Below are positions 36,547 to 45,238 of a DNA stretch of 64,000 nucleotides, one piece after another. The position numbers and the translations under genes were made by a program. The stretch spans positions 1,364,001 through 1,428,000 of the forward strand of contig NZ_CP107960.1 of assembly GCF_036077095.1 (NCBI RefSeq), given 5' to 3'. Each line of letters begins with the position of its first letter. Position 1 is the first letter of the stretch. The notes beneath the pieces were generated by a model. The model searched no databases. It was given only the letters and a program-made list of their open reading frames with translations, and was not told the DNA's origin. This stretch comes from Streptomyces sp. NBC_00376. Lineage in GTDB: Bacteria; Actinomycetota; Actinomycetes; Streptomycetales; Streptomycetaceae.

Positions 36547-36575
36547 GAAGTTGCGCAGGAATCCACCACAACTTT
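36547..36575. promoter_or_regulatory. Spaced inverted repeat upstream of ROK regulator
   Basis: AAGTTG and CAACTT, separated by 15 bases, lie about 85 bases before the ROK start. The layout is compatible with a ROK operator, but the arms are only six bases. Confidence 0.3.
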
Positions 36576-36635
36576 CTCCACACCGAGGACAAAGACGGGC
36601 GGTGGGGTCGCCGCCCCACCGGCCGACCGGCCGTC

Positions 36636-38048
36636 TCAGCGCAGGATTCCGGCCTGCCGGGCGGCCCGAAGCCAGGACGGGAACTCCGACAGGACCCGGT
36701 CGTACAGCTCCTGGTCGGAGATCTGCTCGATGTCGTCGACGGCGAAGAAGCCGACGTTGTCGACCCGGCGGCCCGGCATGGTGTCGAACCGTTCCAGCAC
36801 ACCGTACTGAGAGCTGCCGAGCCCGACGAACTGCCAGAACACCGGCTCCTCGGCGGCCGCCCGCAGCTCCTGCTCGATCTCCCGGTTGCGGTGGACACCG
36901 CCGTCCGAGAAGAACAGGACCAGCGTCGGGTCGGGCACCGGACGGTCCCGCACGAAGGCCCGCACCTCGGCGATGACCTTCTGTTCCTCGTTCTGGATGC
37001 CGACCGTACGCATGTCGATCTGACCGGGCACCAGTCCCCTGGGCGGCTTCCTGCGGCCGAAACCGAAGATCTGGCCCACGCGTACGTGCAGCCCGAGCCA
37101 CTCGGGCAGATCACCCACGGCGAGGTCGGGGAGGCGGGCCGGGTTGGTGGCGAACGTCCACGCCTGCATCCGACCGTCGTCGTCGAGCTGCGCCGCGACG
37201 GCCACCATCCGCTCGGCGACACCCGCCACCGTGCCCCGCCGGTAGAGACCGCCCATCGAACCCGATGCGTCGAGGACGAGGACGACGCGTGCCCGCAGCT
37301 CCGGTACGCCGTGTTTGCTCAGGCTGACCAGGACCTGTTCCCTGCGCAGCGACAGGCGCTCGCGCATGTCCACCGGCAGCCGCTCCTCGCCCTTGGTGAG
37401 CCGGGGGCCGGGCCCGCCGCCCCCGGTGCGCTCCGGCGCGGGCCACGAAGGCGGTGCGGGAGGGGGGAACAACGGGGCGGGGGTGGGGGGCGGAGTCGTC
37501 GCGGGGTGCGGGCCCGGCCCGGCCGCGGGCGGTTCCTCGTCGACGCTGATCCCGAAGTCGGTCGCCAGTCCGGCCAGTCCGTCGGCGTACCCCTGGCCGA
37601 TCGCGCGGAACTTCCAGCCACCGTCGCGGCGGTATAGCTCGCCGCCGACCAACGCGGTCTCCGTACCGGCGGCGATGTCGAAGCGTGCCAGCTCGGCACC
37701 GGACGCCGCATCGAGCAGCCGCAGACACAGCCCCGGCACCTTACCGAACGTGCCGCCGTCGGCGGAGGCGCAGAGCGCGACACGTTCGACGTCCGGCCCC
37801 AGCGCACCCAGCCGGACGTCCAGCGATTCGCTGCCGGGCCGTTTGCCGAGGTGGCTCACGGCGCCCGACGCGTGTTGCGGCTGGTTGTAGAAGACGAAGT
37901 CGTCATCGGACCGCACCCGCCCGCCGCGGGTCAGCAGCAGGGCGGAAGCATCCACGTCCGGGACTCCCGGCCCCGCCGACCAGTCGAGTACGGCCCTGAC
38001 CGCGGAGGCCACGACCGGCACGTTGGCGCCTTTGCTCAGTATCTTCAC
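36636..38048 (-). CDS. TerD-domain and VWA-domain protein
   Basis: 470 residues. N-terminal TerD domain (about 1-165: [12 protein letters not shown], then [29 protein letters not shown] and [16 protein letters not shown]), a Pro-rich linker (about 180-225), then a von Willebrand A domain with an intact [13 protein letters not shown] (about 257) and FFSDGG. This is the TerF-like combination of tellurite/phage-resistance gene families. The GTG start is preferred because [11 protein letters not shown] is the usual TerD opening. No other ter genes are near, so its partners are elsewhere. Confidence 0.9.
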   Translation of the reverse strand: MKILSKGANVPVVASAVRAVLDWSAGPGVPDVDASALLLTRGGRVRSDDDFVFYNQPQHASGAVSHLGKRPGSESLDVRLGALGPDVERVALCASADGGTFGKVPGLCLRLLDAASGAELARFDIAAGTETALVGGELYRRDGGWKFRAIGQGYADGLAGLATDFGISVDEEPPAAGPGPHPATTPPPTPAPLFPPPAPPSWPAPERTGGGGPGPRLTKGEERLPVDMRERLSLRREQVLVSLSKHGVPELRARVVLVLDASGSMGGLYRRGTVAGVAERMVAVAAQLDDDGRMQAWTFATNPARLPDLAVGDLPEWLGLHVRVGQIFGFGRRKPPRGLVPGQIDMRTVGIQNEEQKVIAEVRAFVRDRPVPDPTLVLFFSDGGVHRNREIEQELRAAAEEPVFWQFVGLGSSQYGVLERFDTMPGRRVDNVGFFAVDDIEQISDQELYDRVLSEFPSWLRAARQAGILR

Positions 38049-38099
38049 ACCGGCAAGTCTGCCTGCCGCCCCGCGCACACGGCCCGCGCGGGACAGCCC

Positions 38100-38777
38100 T
38101 CAGCTCTCGTCGCGCCGGTGGTACGCCGCGCGCGTGTGTTCCGTGTGGGAGCGCATGATCTCCGTGGCCCGCTGTCCGTCGCGCGAGGAGATCGCCTCGA
38201 TGAGCGAGCGGTGCTCCAGCCAGGACCGGGTGCCGCGCCGGGCGGCCACCGGGGTGCAGTACCAGCGGACGCGGCGGTCCACCTGGCCGGCGAGCCCGGC
38301 CAGGACGACGTTGCCCGCCAGCTCCATGACCTTGGCGTGGAAGGCCGCGTCGGTGGCGACCGCCAGGTCCACGTCGCCGTCGGCGACGGCCTGCTCGCCC
38401 TTGGCGCAGAGCTCCTCCAGGGCCGCGATGCCGGCCGCGTCGGAGTCGGCCGCGGCGAGGCGCGCGGCCTCGGCCTCCAGAACGGTGCGGACCGAGAGCA
38501 ACTGGTCCGCCTCCTCCTCCGTGGGTTCGTGCACGAACGCACCCTGGGCGGGCCGGAGATCGACCCAGCCCTCGGTGTTCAGCCGCTGCAACGCCTCGCG
38601 CACCGGCTGGCGGGACACCCCGAGATGGCCTGCCAACTCGCTCTCGACCAGGTGCTGGCCGGGGCGGAGCACACGCGTCGTCATGAGTTCGAGCAGCGCC
38701 TCATACACGCGTTCGCGCAATGGACCGGGCCGTTCCAGCTTCGGCACGGCCCCCTGCGGCAGCCCTGCGGACAACAT
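38100..38777 (-). CDS. GntR-family (FCD) transcriptional regulator
   Basis: 225 residues. N-terminal winged helix (about 15-80): LRERVYEALLELM, PGQHLVESELAGHLGVSRQPVREAL and LNTEGWVDLRPAQGAFVHEP. The C-terminal FCD effector domain (about 95-215) has His ligands in AFHAKV and WLEHRSLIEAI and the late SHTEHT stretch, so it probably binds a metal and a carboxylate. The chosen ATG at 38777 has TGGAGGGGG just upstream; a frame 12 residues longer is possible. A motif found at its own promoter recurs before fdhD. Confidence 0.9.
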   Translation of the reverse strand: MLSAGLPQGAVPKLERPGPLRERVYEALLELMTTRVLRPGQHLVESELAGHLGVSRQPVREALQRLNTEGWVDLRPAQGAFVHEPTEEEADQLLSVRTVLEAEAARLAAADSDAAGIAALEELCAKGEQAVADGDVDLAVATDAAFHAKVMELAGNVVLAGLAGQVDRRVRWYCTPVAARRGTRSWLEHRSLIEAISSRDGQRATEIMRSHTEHTRAAYHRRDES

Positions 38778-38811
38778 CCCGGTCCCCCTCCAGCCGATAA
38801 GCACCCATTGC

Positions 38812-38826
38812 ATATCGTCTACAGAC
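38812..38826 (-). promoter_or_regulatory. Candidate GntR operator at its own promoter
   Basis: On the minus strand this carries TGTAGACGATAT, which matches 10 of 12 positions of TGCAGACAATAT before fdhD. It contains a short GTCT/AGAC inverted repeat and lies about 40 bases upstream of the GntR start. Confidence 0.5.
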
Positions 38827-38844
38827 TACCGAGCGCAATGCCCC

Positions 38845-39795
38845 TCAGGGACAGCGGATCACCTGACCCGCGTACGAGAGATTCCCGCCGAAGCCGAAGA
38901 GCAGAACCGGCGCGCCGCTGTCGACCTCGCCGCGTTCCACCAGCTTGGACAGGGCCATCGGGATCGAGGCCGCGGACGTGTTGCCGGAATCCACGACATC
39001 CCTGGCGATGACCGCGTTGACCGCGCCGATCTTCCTGGCGACCGGTTCGATGATCCTCAGGTTGGCCTGGTGCAGCACCACCGCCCCCAGCTCCTCGGGC
39101 GCCACACCGGCCTTCTCGCACACCTTGCGGGCGATCGGCGGCAGCTGCGTGGTGGCCCAGCGGTAGACGGACTGCCCTTCCTGCGCGAACCGCGGCGGCG
39201 TCCCCTCGATCCGTACCGCGTTCCCCATCCCCGGCACCGAACCCCACAGCACGGGCCCGATCCCGGGCCGGCCCTCCGCGCCCGGCTCCGCGACGACGAC
39301 CGCCGCGCCGGCACCGTCGCCGAGCAGGACGCAGGTGCTGCGGTCGGTCCAGTCGGCGATGTCCGCCATCTTGTCGGCGCCGATGACCAGGACTCGTTCG
39401 GCGGCCCCGGCCCGGATCGCGTGGTCGGCGGTGGCGAGGGCGTGGGTGAAGCCGGAGCAGACCACGTTGATGTCCATCACCGCGGGCGAGCCCATCCCGA
39501 GCCGGGCGGCGACGCGCGCCGACATGCTCGGCGAGCGGTCGATCGCGGTCGAGGTGGCGACCAGGACCAGATCGACCTCGGCCGGCTGGAGCCCCGCCGC
39601 GGCCAGCGCCTTGGCCCCCGCGTGCGCGGCCATCTCGTCCACCGGCTCGTCCGGTCCACCGACGTGGCGGGTCTTGATGCCGACGCGACTGGTGATCCAC
39701 TCGTCGCTGGTGTCGACCATGGCCGCCAGATCGTCGTTGGTGAGCACCTTGGCGGGCTGATAGTGGCCGAGCGCCACGACACGTGAGCCGGTCAT
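38845..39795 (-). CDS. FabH-type 3-oxoacyl-ACP synthase III homologue
   Basis: 316 residues, full FabH length. Catalytic triad in register: Cys113 in VVCSGF, His242 in VLHQANLR, Asn272 in DSGNTS. The substrate pocket lines (TSRVGIKTRHV, GAAERVLVIGADKM) are conserved too. It could start fatty acid chains, but a lone extra KASIII next to a GntR gene more often makes a branched or specialised ketide. A RBS-like AGGGG precedes the ATG. The main fabH of Streptomyces sits in the fabD-fabH-acpP-fabF cluster; here none of those neighbours are present. Confidence 0.9.
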   Translation of the reverse strand: MTGSRVVALGHYQPAKVLTNDDLAAMVDTSDEWITSRVGIKTRHVGGPDEPVDEMAAHAGAKALAAAGLQPAEVDLVLVATSTAIDRSPSMSARVAARLGMGSPAVMDINVVCSGFTHALATADHAIRAGAAERVLVIGADKMADIADWTDRSTCVLLGDGAGAAVVVAEPGAEGRPGIGPVLWGSVPGMGNAVRIEGTPPRFAQEGQSVYRWATTQLPPIARKVCEKAGVAPEELGAVVLHQANLRIIEPVARKIGAVNAVIARDVVDSGNTSAASIPMALSKLVERGEVDSGAPVLLFGFGGNLSYAGQVIRCP

Positions 39796-39856
39796 GTACG
39801 GGGTCCCCTCGCTACGTATGGCAGGAACCATCCAGTCTTGGTCGCTACCGCTCGGT

Positions 39857-39870
39857 ACACGTGCACGTGT
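39857..39870. promoter_or_regulatory. Perfect 14-base palindrome
   Basis: ACACGTGCACGTGT is its own reverse complement and contains two overlapping CACGTG cores. It lies 62 bases upstream of the FabH-like start. The regulator is not known. Confidence 0.5.
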
Positions 39871-39931
39871 TCCCACAGGAATAGCGCCCGACCGTTGGAG
39901 AGTTGACAACAGCCTCGATCTCCCGGAAGGG

Positions 39932-39947
39932 ATATTGCAGACAATAT
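39932..39947. promoter_or_regulatory. GntR-type operator between FabH-like gene and fdhD
   Basis: ATATTG-CAGA-CAATAT, a perfect 6+6 inverted repeat. It shares TGCAGACAATAT with the site at the GntR gene (10 of 12), so both are likely bound by the same GntR protein. Confidence 0.6.
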
Positions 39948-40115
39948 TCTGTCGACCGGCAGGGTCGGGCGGTGACCGCCGCTCTCTGCGCATGCTGCGG
40001 CACCGGCTGCGATGTCACACTCCATGTACAGGACAGCAGGAACAGCAAGAACAGGTCCGGCTCGGCTTCCAGCCCGTCCCGGCTTCCATCACGTACAGAA
40101 TCGGGTTCAACCGCC

Positions 40116-40964
40116 ATGGGACGGGTCACCGAGCGTCGCCGCACCATCCGCATCCGGGACGGGGCCGTCTCCACCCGCCCCGACACCCTCGTCGCCGAGG
40201 AGCCCCTGGAGATCCGGCTGAACGGAAGGCCGCTCGCCATCACGATGCGCACGCCGGGCGACGACTTCGCGCTGGCGGCGGGGTTCCTGGTGAGCGAGGG
40301 CGTCATCGGTGACGGCTCCGAGGTGCAGTCGATCGTCTACTGCGCCGGTGCGACGGCCGACGGCGTCAACACGTACAACGTGGTGGACGTGAAGCTCGCC
40401 CCCGGCGTCGCGGTCCCCGACATCACGCTCGAACGCAATGTGTACACCACCTCGTCCTGCGGGCTCTGCGGCAAGGCGAGTCTCGATGCGGTACGCACCA
40501 CGACCCGGCACCCGGTCGCCGACACTCCCCCGCTCCGGGTCGAACCGGCACTGCTCTCCGCCCTCCCCGACCGGCTGCGCGCCGCCCAGCGGGTCTTCGA
40601 CCGGACCGGGGGCCTGCACGCGGCGGCACTGTTCTCCGAGACGGGCGAACTGCTCGACATCCGGGAGGACGTCGGCCGGCACAACGCGGTCGACAAACTG
40701 GTCGGCCGGGCACTGACCGACCAGCGGCTGCCGCTGTCCCGGGCGATTCTGCTGGTGTCGGGGCGGGCCTCGTTCGAGCTGGCCCAGAAGGCGGTGATGG
40801 CCGGGATCCCGATGCTCGCGTCGGTCTCGGCGCCGTCGTCCCTCGCCGTCGACCTGGCGGCCGAGACCGGACTGACCCTGGTCGGCTTCCTGCGGGGTCC
40901 GTCGATGAACGTGTACGCGGGCGAGCACCGCATCGCCCTGGAGGCGACAGTGGCCCAGGACTGA
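40116..40964 (+). CDS. fdhD: Formate dehydrogenase accessory sulfurtransferase FdhD
   Basis: 282 residues. FdhD moves sulfur from a cysteine desulfurase to the molybdenum cofactor of formate dehydrogenase. The active-site Cys pair is in TSSCGLCGK (Cys115, Cys118). Cofactor-binding stretches REDVGRHNAVDKLVG and LVSGRASFELAQK are intact. The ATG at 40116 is preferred: it gives normal length, while the open frame upstream has no site. No formate dehydrogenase gene is in the window. It is monocistronic, divergent from the FabH-like gene. Confidence 0.94.
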   Translation: MGRVTERRRTIRIRDGAVSTRPDTLVAEEPLEIRLNGRPLAITMRTPGDDFALAAGFLVSEGVIGDGSEVQSIVYCAGATADGVNTYNVVDVKLAPGVAVPDITLERNVYTTSSCGLCGKASLDAVRTTTRHPVADTPPLRVEPALLSALPDRLRAAQRVFDRTGGLHAAALFSETGELLDIREDVGRHNAVDKLVGRALTDQRLPLSRAILLVSGRASFELAQKAVMAGIPMLASVSAPSSLAVDLAAETGLTLVGFLRGPSMNVYAGEHRIALEATVAQD

Positions 40965-40971
40965 GGCGACC

Positions 40972-41003
40972 GGCCCGCCCGGCGGAGCATCCCCGGGCGG
41001 GCC
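40972..41003. terminator. Bidirectional terminator between fdhD and SBF transporter gene
   Basis: GGCCCGCCCGG pairs with CCGGGCGGGCC over eleven bases, with a ten-base loop, in the 45-base gap between two convergent genes. It can serve both. Confidence 0.8.
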
Positions 41004-41009
41004 TCGCCG

Positions 41010-42038
41010 TCAGCTCGCCACGGCGGGCCGGGGCGACACCGGTCCGCTCACCGGCTGCTCCTCGCGCGCATCGCGCGAGCGGCGCTTGGCGATCACCGCG
41101 CACACCATCAGCTGCATCTGGTGGAAGAGCATCAGCGGCAGCACGGCGAGGGACGCCTGCGCCCCGAACAGCACGCTCGCCATCGGCAGCCCCGAGGCCA
41201 GGCTCTTCTTCGAACCGGCGAACTGGATGGCGATCCGGTCCTCCCGGTCGAAGCCGAGCCGCTTCGCCCCGTGCCAGGTCAGCGCGAGCATCAGCGCGAG
41301 CAGCAGCACCTCGGCGCCGAGCAGCGCCGCGAGCCGGGCCGGCGTGACCTGGTGCCAGATGCCCGCGACCATGCCCTCGCTGAAGGCCGTGTAGACGACG
41401 AGCAGGATCGAGCCGCGGTCGACATGGCCGAGGACCTTCTTGTGGCGGGTGATGAAGCCGCCGATCCAGCGGCGCAGCAACTGCCCGGCGACGAACGGCA
41501 GCAGCAGCTGGACCCCGATCTTCAGCAGCGCGTCCGCCGAGAATCCGCCGCCGTCGTTGCCGAGCAGGGCGGCCGCGAGCAGCGGGGTGAGGAAGATCCC
41601 GGCGATCGAGGAGAAGGAGCCCGCGCAGATCGCCGCGGGCACGTTGCCCCGGGCGATCGAGGTGAAGGCGATCGACGACTGGATGGTCGACGGGACCAGG
41701 CAGAGGAAGAGGAAGCCGCTGTAGAGCTGCGGCGTCAGGACGTGCGGAACGAGCCCCCGGCCCGCCAGTCCGAGCAGCGGGAACGCCACGAAGGTGCAGA
41801 TCAGCACCGTGAGATGGAGTCGCCAGTGCTTCAGTCCGTCGAGCGCCTCAGCGGTGGAGAGCCGGGCGCCGTACAGGAAGAAGAGAAAGGCGACCGCCCC
41901 GGTCGAGGCACCGCCCGCCACGTCGGCGGCGGTCCCCGACGCGGGCAGTATCGCCGCGAGCACGACGGCGCCGATCAGCGCCAGGATGTACGGGTCGAGC
42001 GGCAGCCAGGACGGCAGCTTCAGGGTGCGGCGGCTCAT
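41010..42038 (-). CDS. SBF/DUF-type bile acid:sodium symporter-like transporter
   Basis: 342 residues, about ten helices, SBF-like (PF13593 type). Typical stretches: ASTGAVAFLFFLYGARLST, CLVPSTIQSSIAFTSIARGN and FAGSKKSLASGLPMASV. This group carries organic anions or metalloid-linked substrates and includes Streptomyces proteins of unknown substrate. A start nine or more bases earlier is possible because the ribosome site is weak. It is divergent from a LysR gene, which probably controls it. Confidence 0.87.
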   Translation of the reverse strand: MSRRTLKLPSWLPLDPYILALIGAVVLAAILPASGTAADVAGGASTGAVAFLFFLYGARLSTAEALDGLKHWRLHLTVLICTFVAFPLLGLAGRGLVPHVLTPQLYSGFLFLCLVPSTIQSSIAFTSIARGNVPAAICAGSFSSIAGIFLTPLLAAALLGNDGGGFSADALLKIGVQLLLPFVAGQLLRRWIGGFITRHKKVLGHVDRGSILLVVYTAFSEGMVAGIWHQVTPARLAALLGAEVLLLALMLALTWHGAKRLGFDREDRIAIQFAGSKKSLASGLPMASVLFGAQASLAVLPLMLFHQMQLMVCAVIAKRRSRDAREEQPVSGPVSPRPAVAS

Positions 42039-42156
42039 GTGCTCCACATGTTCTCTTGGTTCCGGTCGTGCCCGCTCCATGCTGCTCCCGATCGGGGCGA
42101 TCGGGAATCCCGCACACCGCTCTCACTGTCATCACGTTGCGCGATAGCCTGGTTTC

Positions 42157-43059
42157 ATGTACGAACCGGCACAGCTCCGTACCTTTCTCGCCGTCGCCCA
42201 GACGCTGAGCTTCACCCGGGCCGCCCGCCGTCTGGGGGTACGGCAGTCCACGGTGAGCCAGCACGTGCGGCGCCTGGAGGATGCGGCGGGGCGGCAGTTG
42301 TTCACCCGGGACACCCACCGGGTCGACCTCACCGTGGACGGCGAGGCGATGCTCGGCTTCGCCCGGACGATATTGGAGGCCCATGAGCGGGCCGCGGCGT
42401 TCTTCACCGGCACCCGGCTGCGGGGGCGGCTGCGGTTCGGGGCCTCCGAGGACTTCGTGCAGACCCGGCTGCCGGAGATCCTGGAGTCGTTCCGCCGCGA
42501 CCACCCGGAGGTCGAGCTGGAGCTGACGGTGGAGCTCTCCGGGACGCTGCATCAGCGGCTCGCGGCCGGCCGGCTCGATCTGGTCCTCGCCAAGCGGCGC
42601 GCAGGTGACACGCACGGCGAACTGGTCTGGCAGGACGCGCTGACCTGGATCGGCGCACCGCAGCTGCGGATCGACCCGGACCGTCCGGTTCCGCTGATCC
42701 TCTTCCCGCCGCCGGGCATCACCCGGGCCCGCGCCCTGGAGGTGCTGGAGGAGCACGGCCGGTCCTGGCGGGTCGCCTGCACCAGCACCAGCCTGAGCGG
42801 GCTGATCGCGGCGGCCCACGCGGGGCTGGGCGTGATGGCCCACAGCCGGGGGCTGATCCCGCCGGGCCTTGCGCAGGTGCCGGCCAGGGCGGGCCTGCCG
42901 GAGCTGGGCGGGGTGGACTTCGTCCTGTCGCACGGCCGCCGGCGCGACGGGGCGCACGAGGCCGCGGACGCCCTGGCGGCGGCGATCCTGGCGGGCGGCG
43001 ACCGGCTGATCCGGGGCGTCGGCACGCTCGGTTCGGTCAACGGCCGGGAGAGCGCATGA
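42157..43059 (+). CDS. LysR-family regulator divergent from SBF transporter
   Basis: 300 residues. Winged helix-turn-helix (about 1-60) with FTRAARRLGVRQSTVSQHVRRLE. The effector domain starts at LRFGASEDFV and uses the type II periplasmic-binding fold. No ribosome site lies before the ATG: TAGCCT ends six bases upstream, so the mRNA may be leaderless. It is 118 bases from the transporter start on the other strand, the classical LysR arrangement. Confidence 0.92.
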   Translation: MYEPAQLRTFLAVAQTLSFTRAARRLGVRQSTVSQHVRRLEDAAGRQLFTRDTHRVDLTVDGEAMLGFARTILEAHERAAAFFTGTRLRGRLRFGASEDFVQTRLPEILESFRRDHPEVELELTVELSGTLHQRLAAGRLDLVLAKRRAGDTHGELVWQDALTWIGAPQLRIDPDRPVPLILFPPPGITRARALEVLEEHGRSWRVACTSTSLSGLIAAAHAGLGVMAHSRGLIPPGLAQVPARAGLPELGGVDFVLSHGRRRDGAHEAADALAAAILAGGDRLIRGVGTLGSVNGRESA

Positions 43060-43371
43060 CCGCCTGCGCGCACGGGAAGCAATGGACGGCAGAGGTCACG
43101 GAACCGGTCCACCCGATCCGGGACGGATGAGGGCAGAACACCGCGTATGCGTCCGGAACGGGAGTGGTAGCGGCGTACAGATTCGGTGGAGATTCCAGTG
43201 CCTGCCGCTCACCCTACGTGTCCGGCCACGCCCGAGCCTTGCCCATCTGGCCGGATTTCGGTGACTGGCCTGTGCATATGACAGGTTGTCCACCGATTCG
43301 GGGCCCTCCCGCCGCGCCGCCCGGTGGGGTAGCGTCACGGCGCTGTGCGGAGCGCCACAAGGAGCAGGTCA

Positions 43372-45195
43372 TTGCGCGAGTTCACTGTCCCACCCATGGC
43401 GGCCGCGCCCCTCGTGGGCGGCCTGGCCGATGTGGTGTTCGACCATGCCGAAGAGGACCCGGACCGGGTCGCGCTCGGTCGGAAAGACGCGAGCGGACAA
43501 TGGCGGGATGTCACTGCTGCGGCGTTCCGTGACGAGGTGCTGGCGCTGGCCAAGGGGCTGATCGCGCACGGCGTCAGGTTCGGCGACCGGGTGGCGCTGA
43601 TGTCGCGCACGCGCTACGAGTGGACGCTCTTCGATCTCGCGCTGTGGACGGTCGGCGCCCAGTCCGTACCCGTCTATCCGACGTCCTCGGCCGAGCAGGT
43701 GCTGTGGATGCTGCACGACTCCGAGGTGTCGGCCGTCCTGGTCGAGCACGAGGACCACGCCATGACGATCGCCTCGGTGATCGACCGGCTGCCCGGACTC
43801 AAGCGGCTCTGGCAGCTGGACGCCGGCGCCGTGTCCGAGCTGGTCGACGCGGGGGCGGACGTCGAGGACGAGGTGGTGCACCGCCACCGCCGCGCGGTGA
43901 CGCCCGATTCGGTGGCGACCGTCATCTACACCTCGGGGACGACGGGACGCCCCAAGGGCTGCGTGCTCACGCACGCCAATTTCATGTTCGAGACGGACAC
44001 CATGGTCGCCCGCTGGAAGTCCGTCTTCCGCTCCAGGCCGGGTGACGAGGCGGCGACGCTGCTCTTCCTGCCGCTGGCACACGTCTTCGGCCGGATGGTC
44101 GAGGTCGCGGCGATCCGCGGCCGGGTGCGGCTGGGCCACCAGCCGGAGATGTCGGCCAGGGCGCTGATGCCGGACCTGATGTCGTTCCGGCCGACGTTCA
44201 TCCTGGCGGTCCCGTACATCTTCGAGAAGGTGTTCAACGCCGCCCGGCGCAAGGCCGAGGCGGAGGGCCGGATCGGGCCGTTCGACAAGGCCGTGGACAT
44301 CGCGGTGAAGTACGCGGAGGCGCTGGAGGCGCGGGCGTTCGGCACCGGTCCGGGGCCGTCCGCCGGGCTGCGGATGCAGCACCAGTTCTTCGACAAGGTC
44401 GTGTACAGGAAGGTTCGCGACGCGATGGGCGGCCGGATACGGCACGCCATGTCCGGCGGTTCGGGGATGGAGCGGCAGCTCGGCCTGTTCTTCGGGGGCG
44501 CCGGCGTCACGGTGTACGAGGGCTACGGGCTGACCGAGTCGACCGCCGCGGCCACGGCCAATCCGCCGGAGCGCACCAGGTACGGCACGGTCGGGCTGCC
44601 GATCCCGGGGACGACCGTGCACATCGCCGAGGACGGCGAGGTGTGGCTGCACGGCGGCAATGTGTTCGGGGGCTATCTCGGCGATCCGAAGGCCACCGAC
44701 GCGGTGCTGCGCGAGGGGTGGCTGGCCACCGGGGATCTCGGCTCGCTCGACGAGGACGGCTATCTGACGATCACCGGACGGAAGAAGGAGATCCTGGTGA
44801 CGTCGGGCGGCAAGAGCGTGTCGCCGACCGGTCTGGAGGAGCGGGTGCGGGCGCATCCGCTGGTCGCGCAGTGCATCGTGGTCGGCAACGACCGGCCGTA
44901 CATCGCGGCCCTGGTCACGGTCGACCAGGAGGCGGTCGACCACTGGCTCACGATGCAGGGGCGGGCGCCGCTGAAGCCGGAGGAACTGGTGCGCGATCCG
45001 GATCTGGAGACGGAGGTCCGGCGGGCGGTGGTGGCCGCCAACACGGCGGTCTCGCAGGCCGAGTCGATCCGTACGTTCCGGATCCTGGCGCACCCCTTCA
45101 GCGAGGAGCACGGTCTGCTCACCCCGTCGCTGAAGCTGAAGCGCCGGGCGATCGAGACGGCGTACGCGGCGGAGGTCGACGCGCTGTACCGCTGA
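43372..45195 (+). CDS. Long-chain fatty-acid CoA ligase
   Basis: 607 residues. Adenylate-forming enzyme: P-loop YTSGTTGRPKGC (about 186-197), YEGYGLTES motif, then GWLATGDLGSLDEDGYLTITGRKKEI, where the Asp binds the ribose and the RKK region is the hinge, and the adenylation Lys near TPSLKLKRRAIE at the end. The start is a TTG with AAGGAG eight bases upstream; the frame back to 43345 has no site and starts inside the promoter. It activates fatty acids to acyl-CoA; the Streptomyces relatives act in degradation and membrane recycling. Confidence 0.93.
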   Translation: MREFTVPPMAAAPLVGGLADVVFDHAEEDPDRVALGRKDASGQWRDVTAAAFRDEVLALAKGLIAHGVRFGDRVALMSRTRYEWTLFDLALWTVGAQSVPVYPTSSAEQVLWMLHDSEVSAVLVEHEDHAMTIASVIDRLPGLKRLWQLDAGAVSELVDAGADVEDEVVHRHRRAVTPDSVATVIYTSGTTGRPKGCVLTHANFMFETDTMVARWKSVFRSRPGDEAATLLFLPLAHVFGRMVEVAAIRGRVRLGHQPEMSARALMPDLMSFRPTFILAVPYIFEKVFNAARRKAEAEGRIGPFDKAVDIAVKYAEALEARAFGTGPGPSAGLRMQHQFFDKVVYRKVRDAMGGRIRHAMSGGSGMERQLGLFFGGAGVTVYEGYGLTESTAAATANPPERTRYGTVGLPIPGTTVHIAEDGEVWLHGGNVFGGYLGDPKATDAVLREGWLATGDLGSLDEDGYLTITGRKKEILVTSGGKSVSPTGLEERVRAHPLVAQCIVVGNDRPYIAALVTVDQEAVDHWLTMQGRAPLKPEELVRDPDLETEVRRAVVAANTAVSQAESIRTFRILAHPFSEEHGLLTPSLKLKRRAIETAYAAEVDALYR

Positions 45196-45238
45196 GACCC
45201 GGCGGGCCCCGGCGGTACAGCGCGTACGGCGCCCCGTG

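Larger units (their letters stand above)
39796..40115. other. Divergent regulatory region between FabH-like gene and fdhD
   Basis: 320 bases with no gene of its own. It contains a perfect 14-base palindrome at 39857-39870 and an ATATTG/CAATAT inverted repeat at 39932-39947. The frame of fdhD stays open backwards to 39903 but has no ribosome site there. Confidence 0.6.

Noticed and set aside
39903..40115. In-frame extension of FdhD with a Cys-rich ALCACCGTGCDVTLHVQD stretch, similar to a formate dehydrogenase 4Fe-4S motif
   Set aside because: There is no ribosome site, it contains the GntR-type operator, and FdhD is complete without it. The Cys pattern is probably chance.
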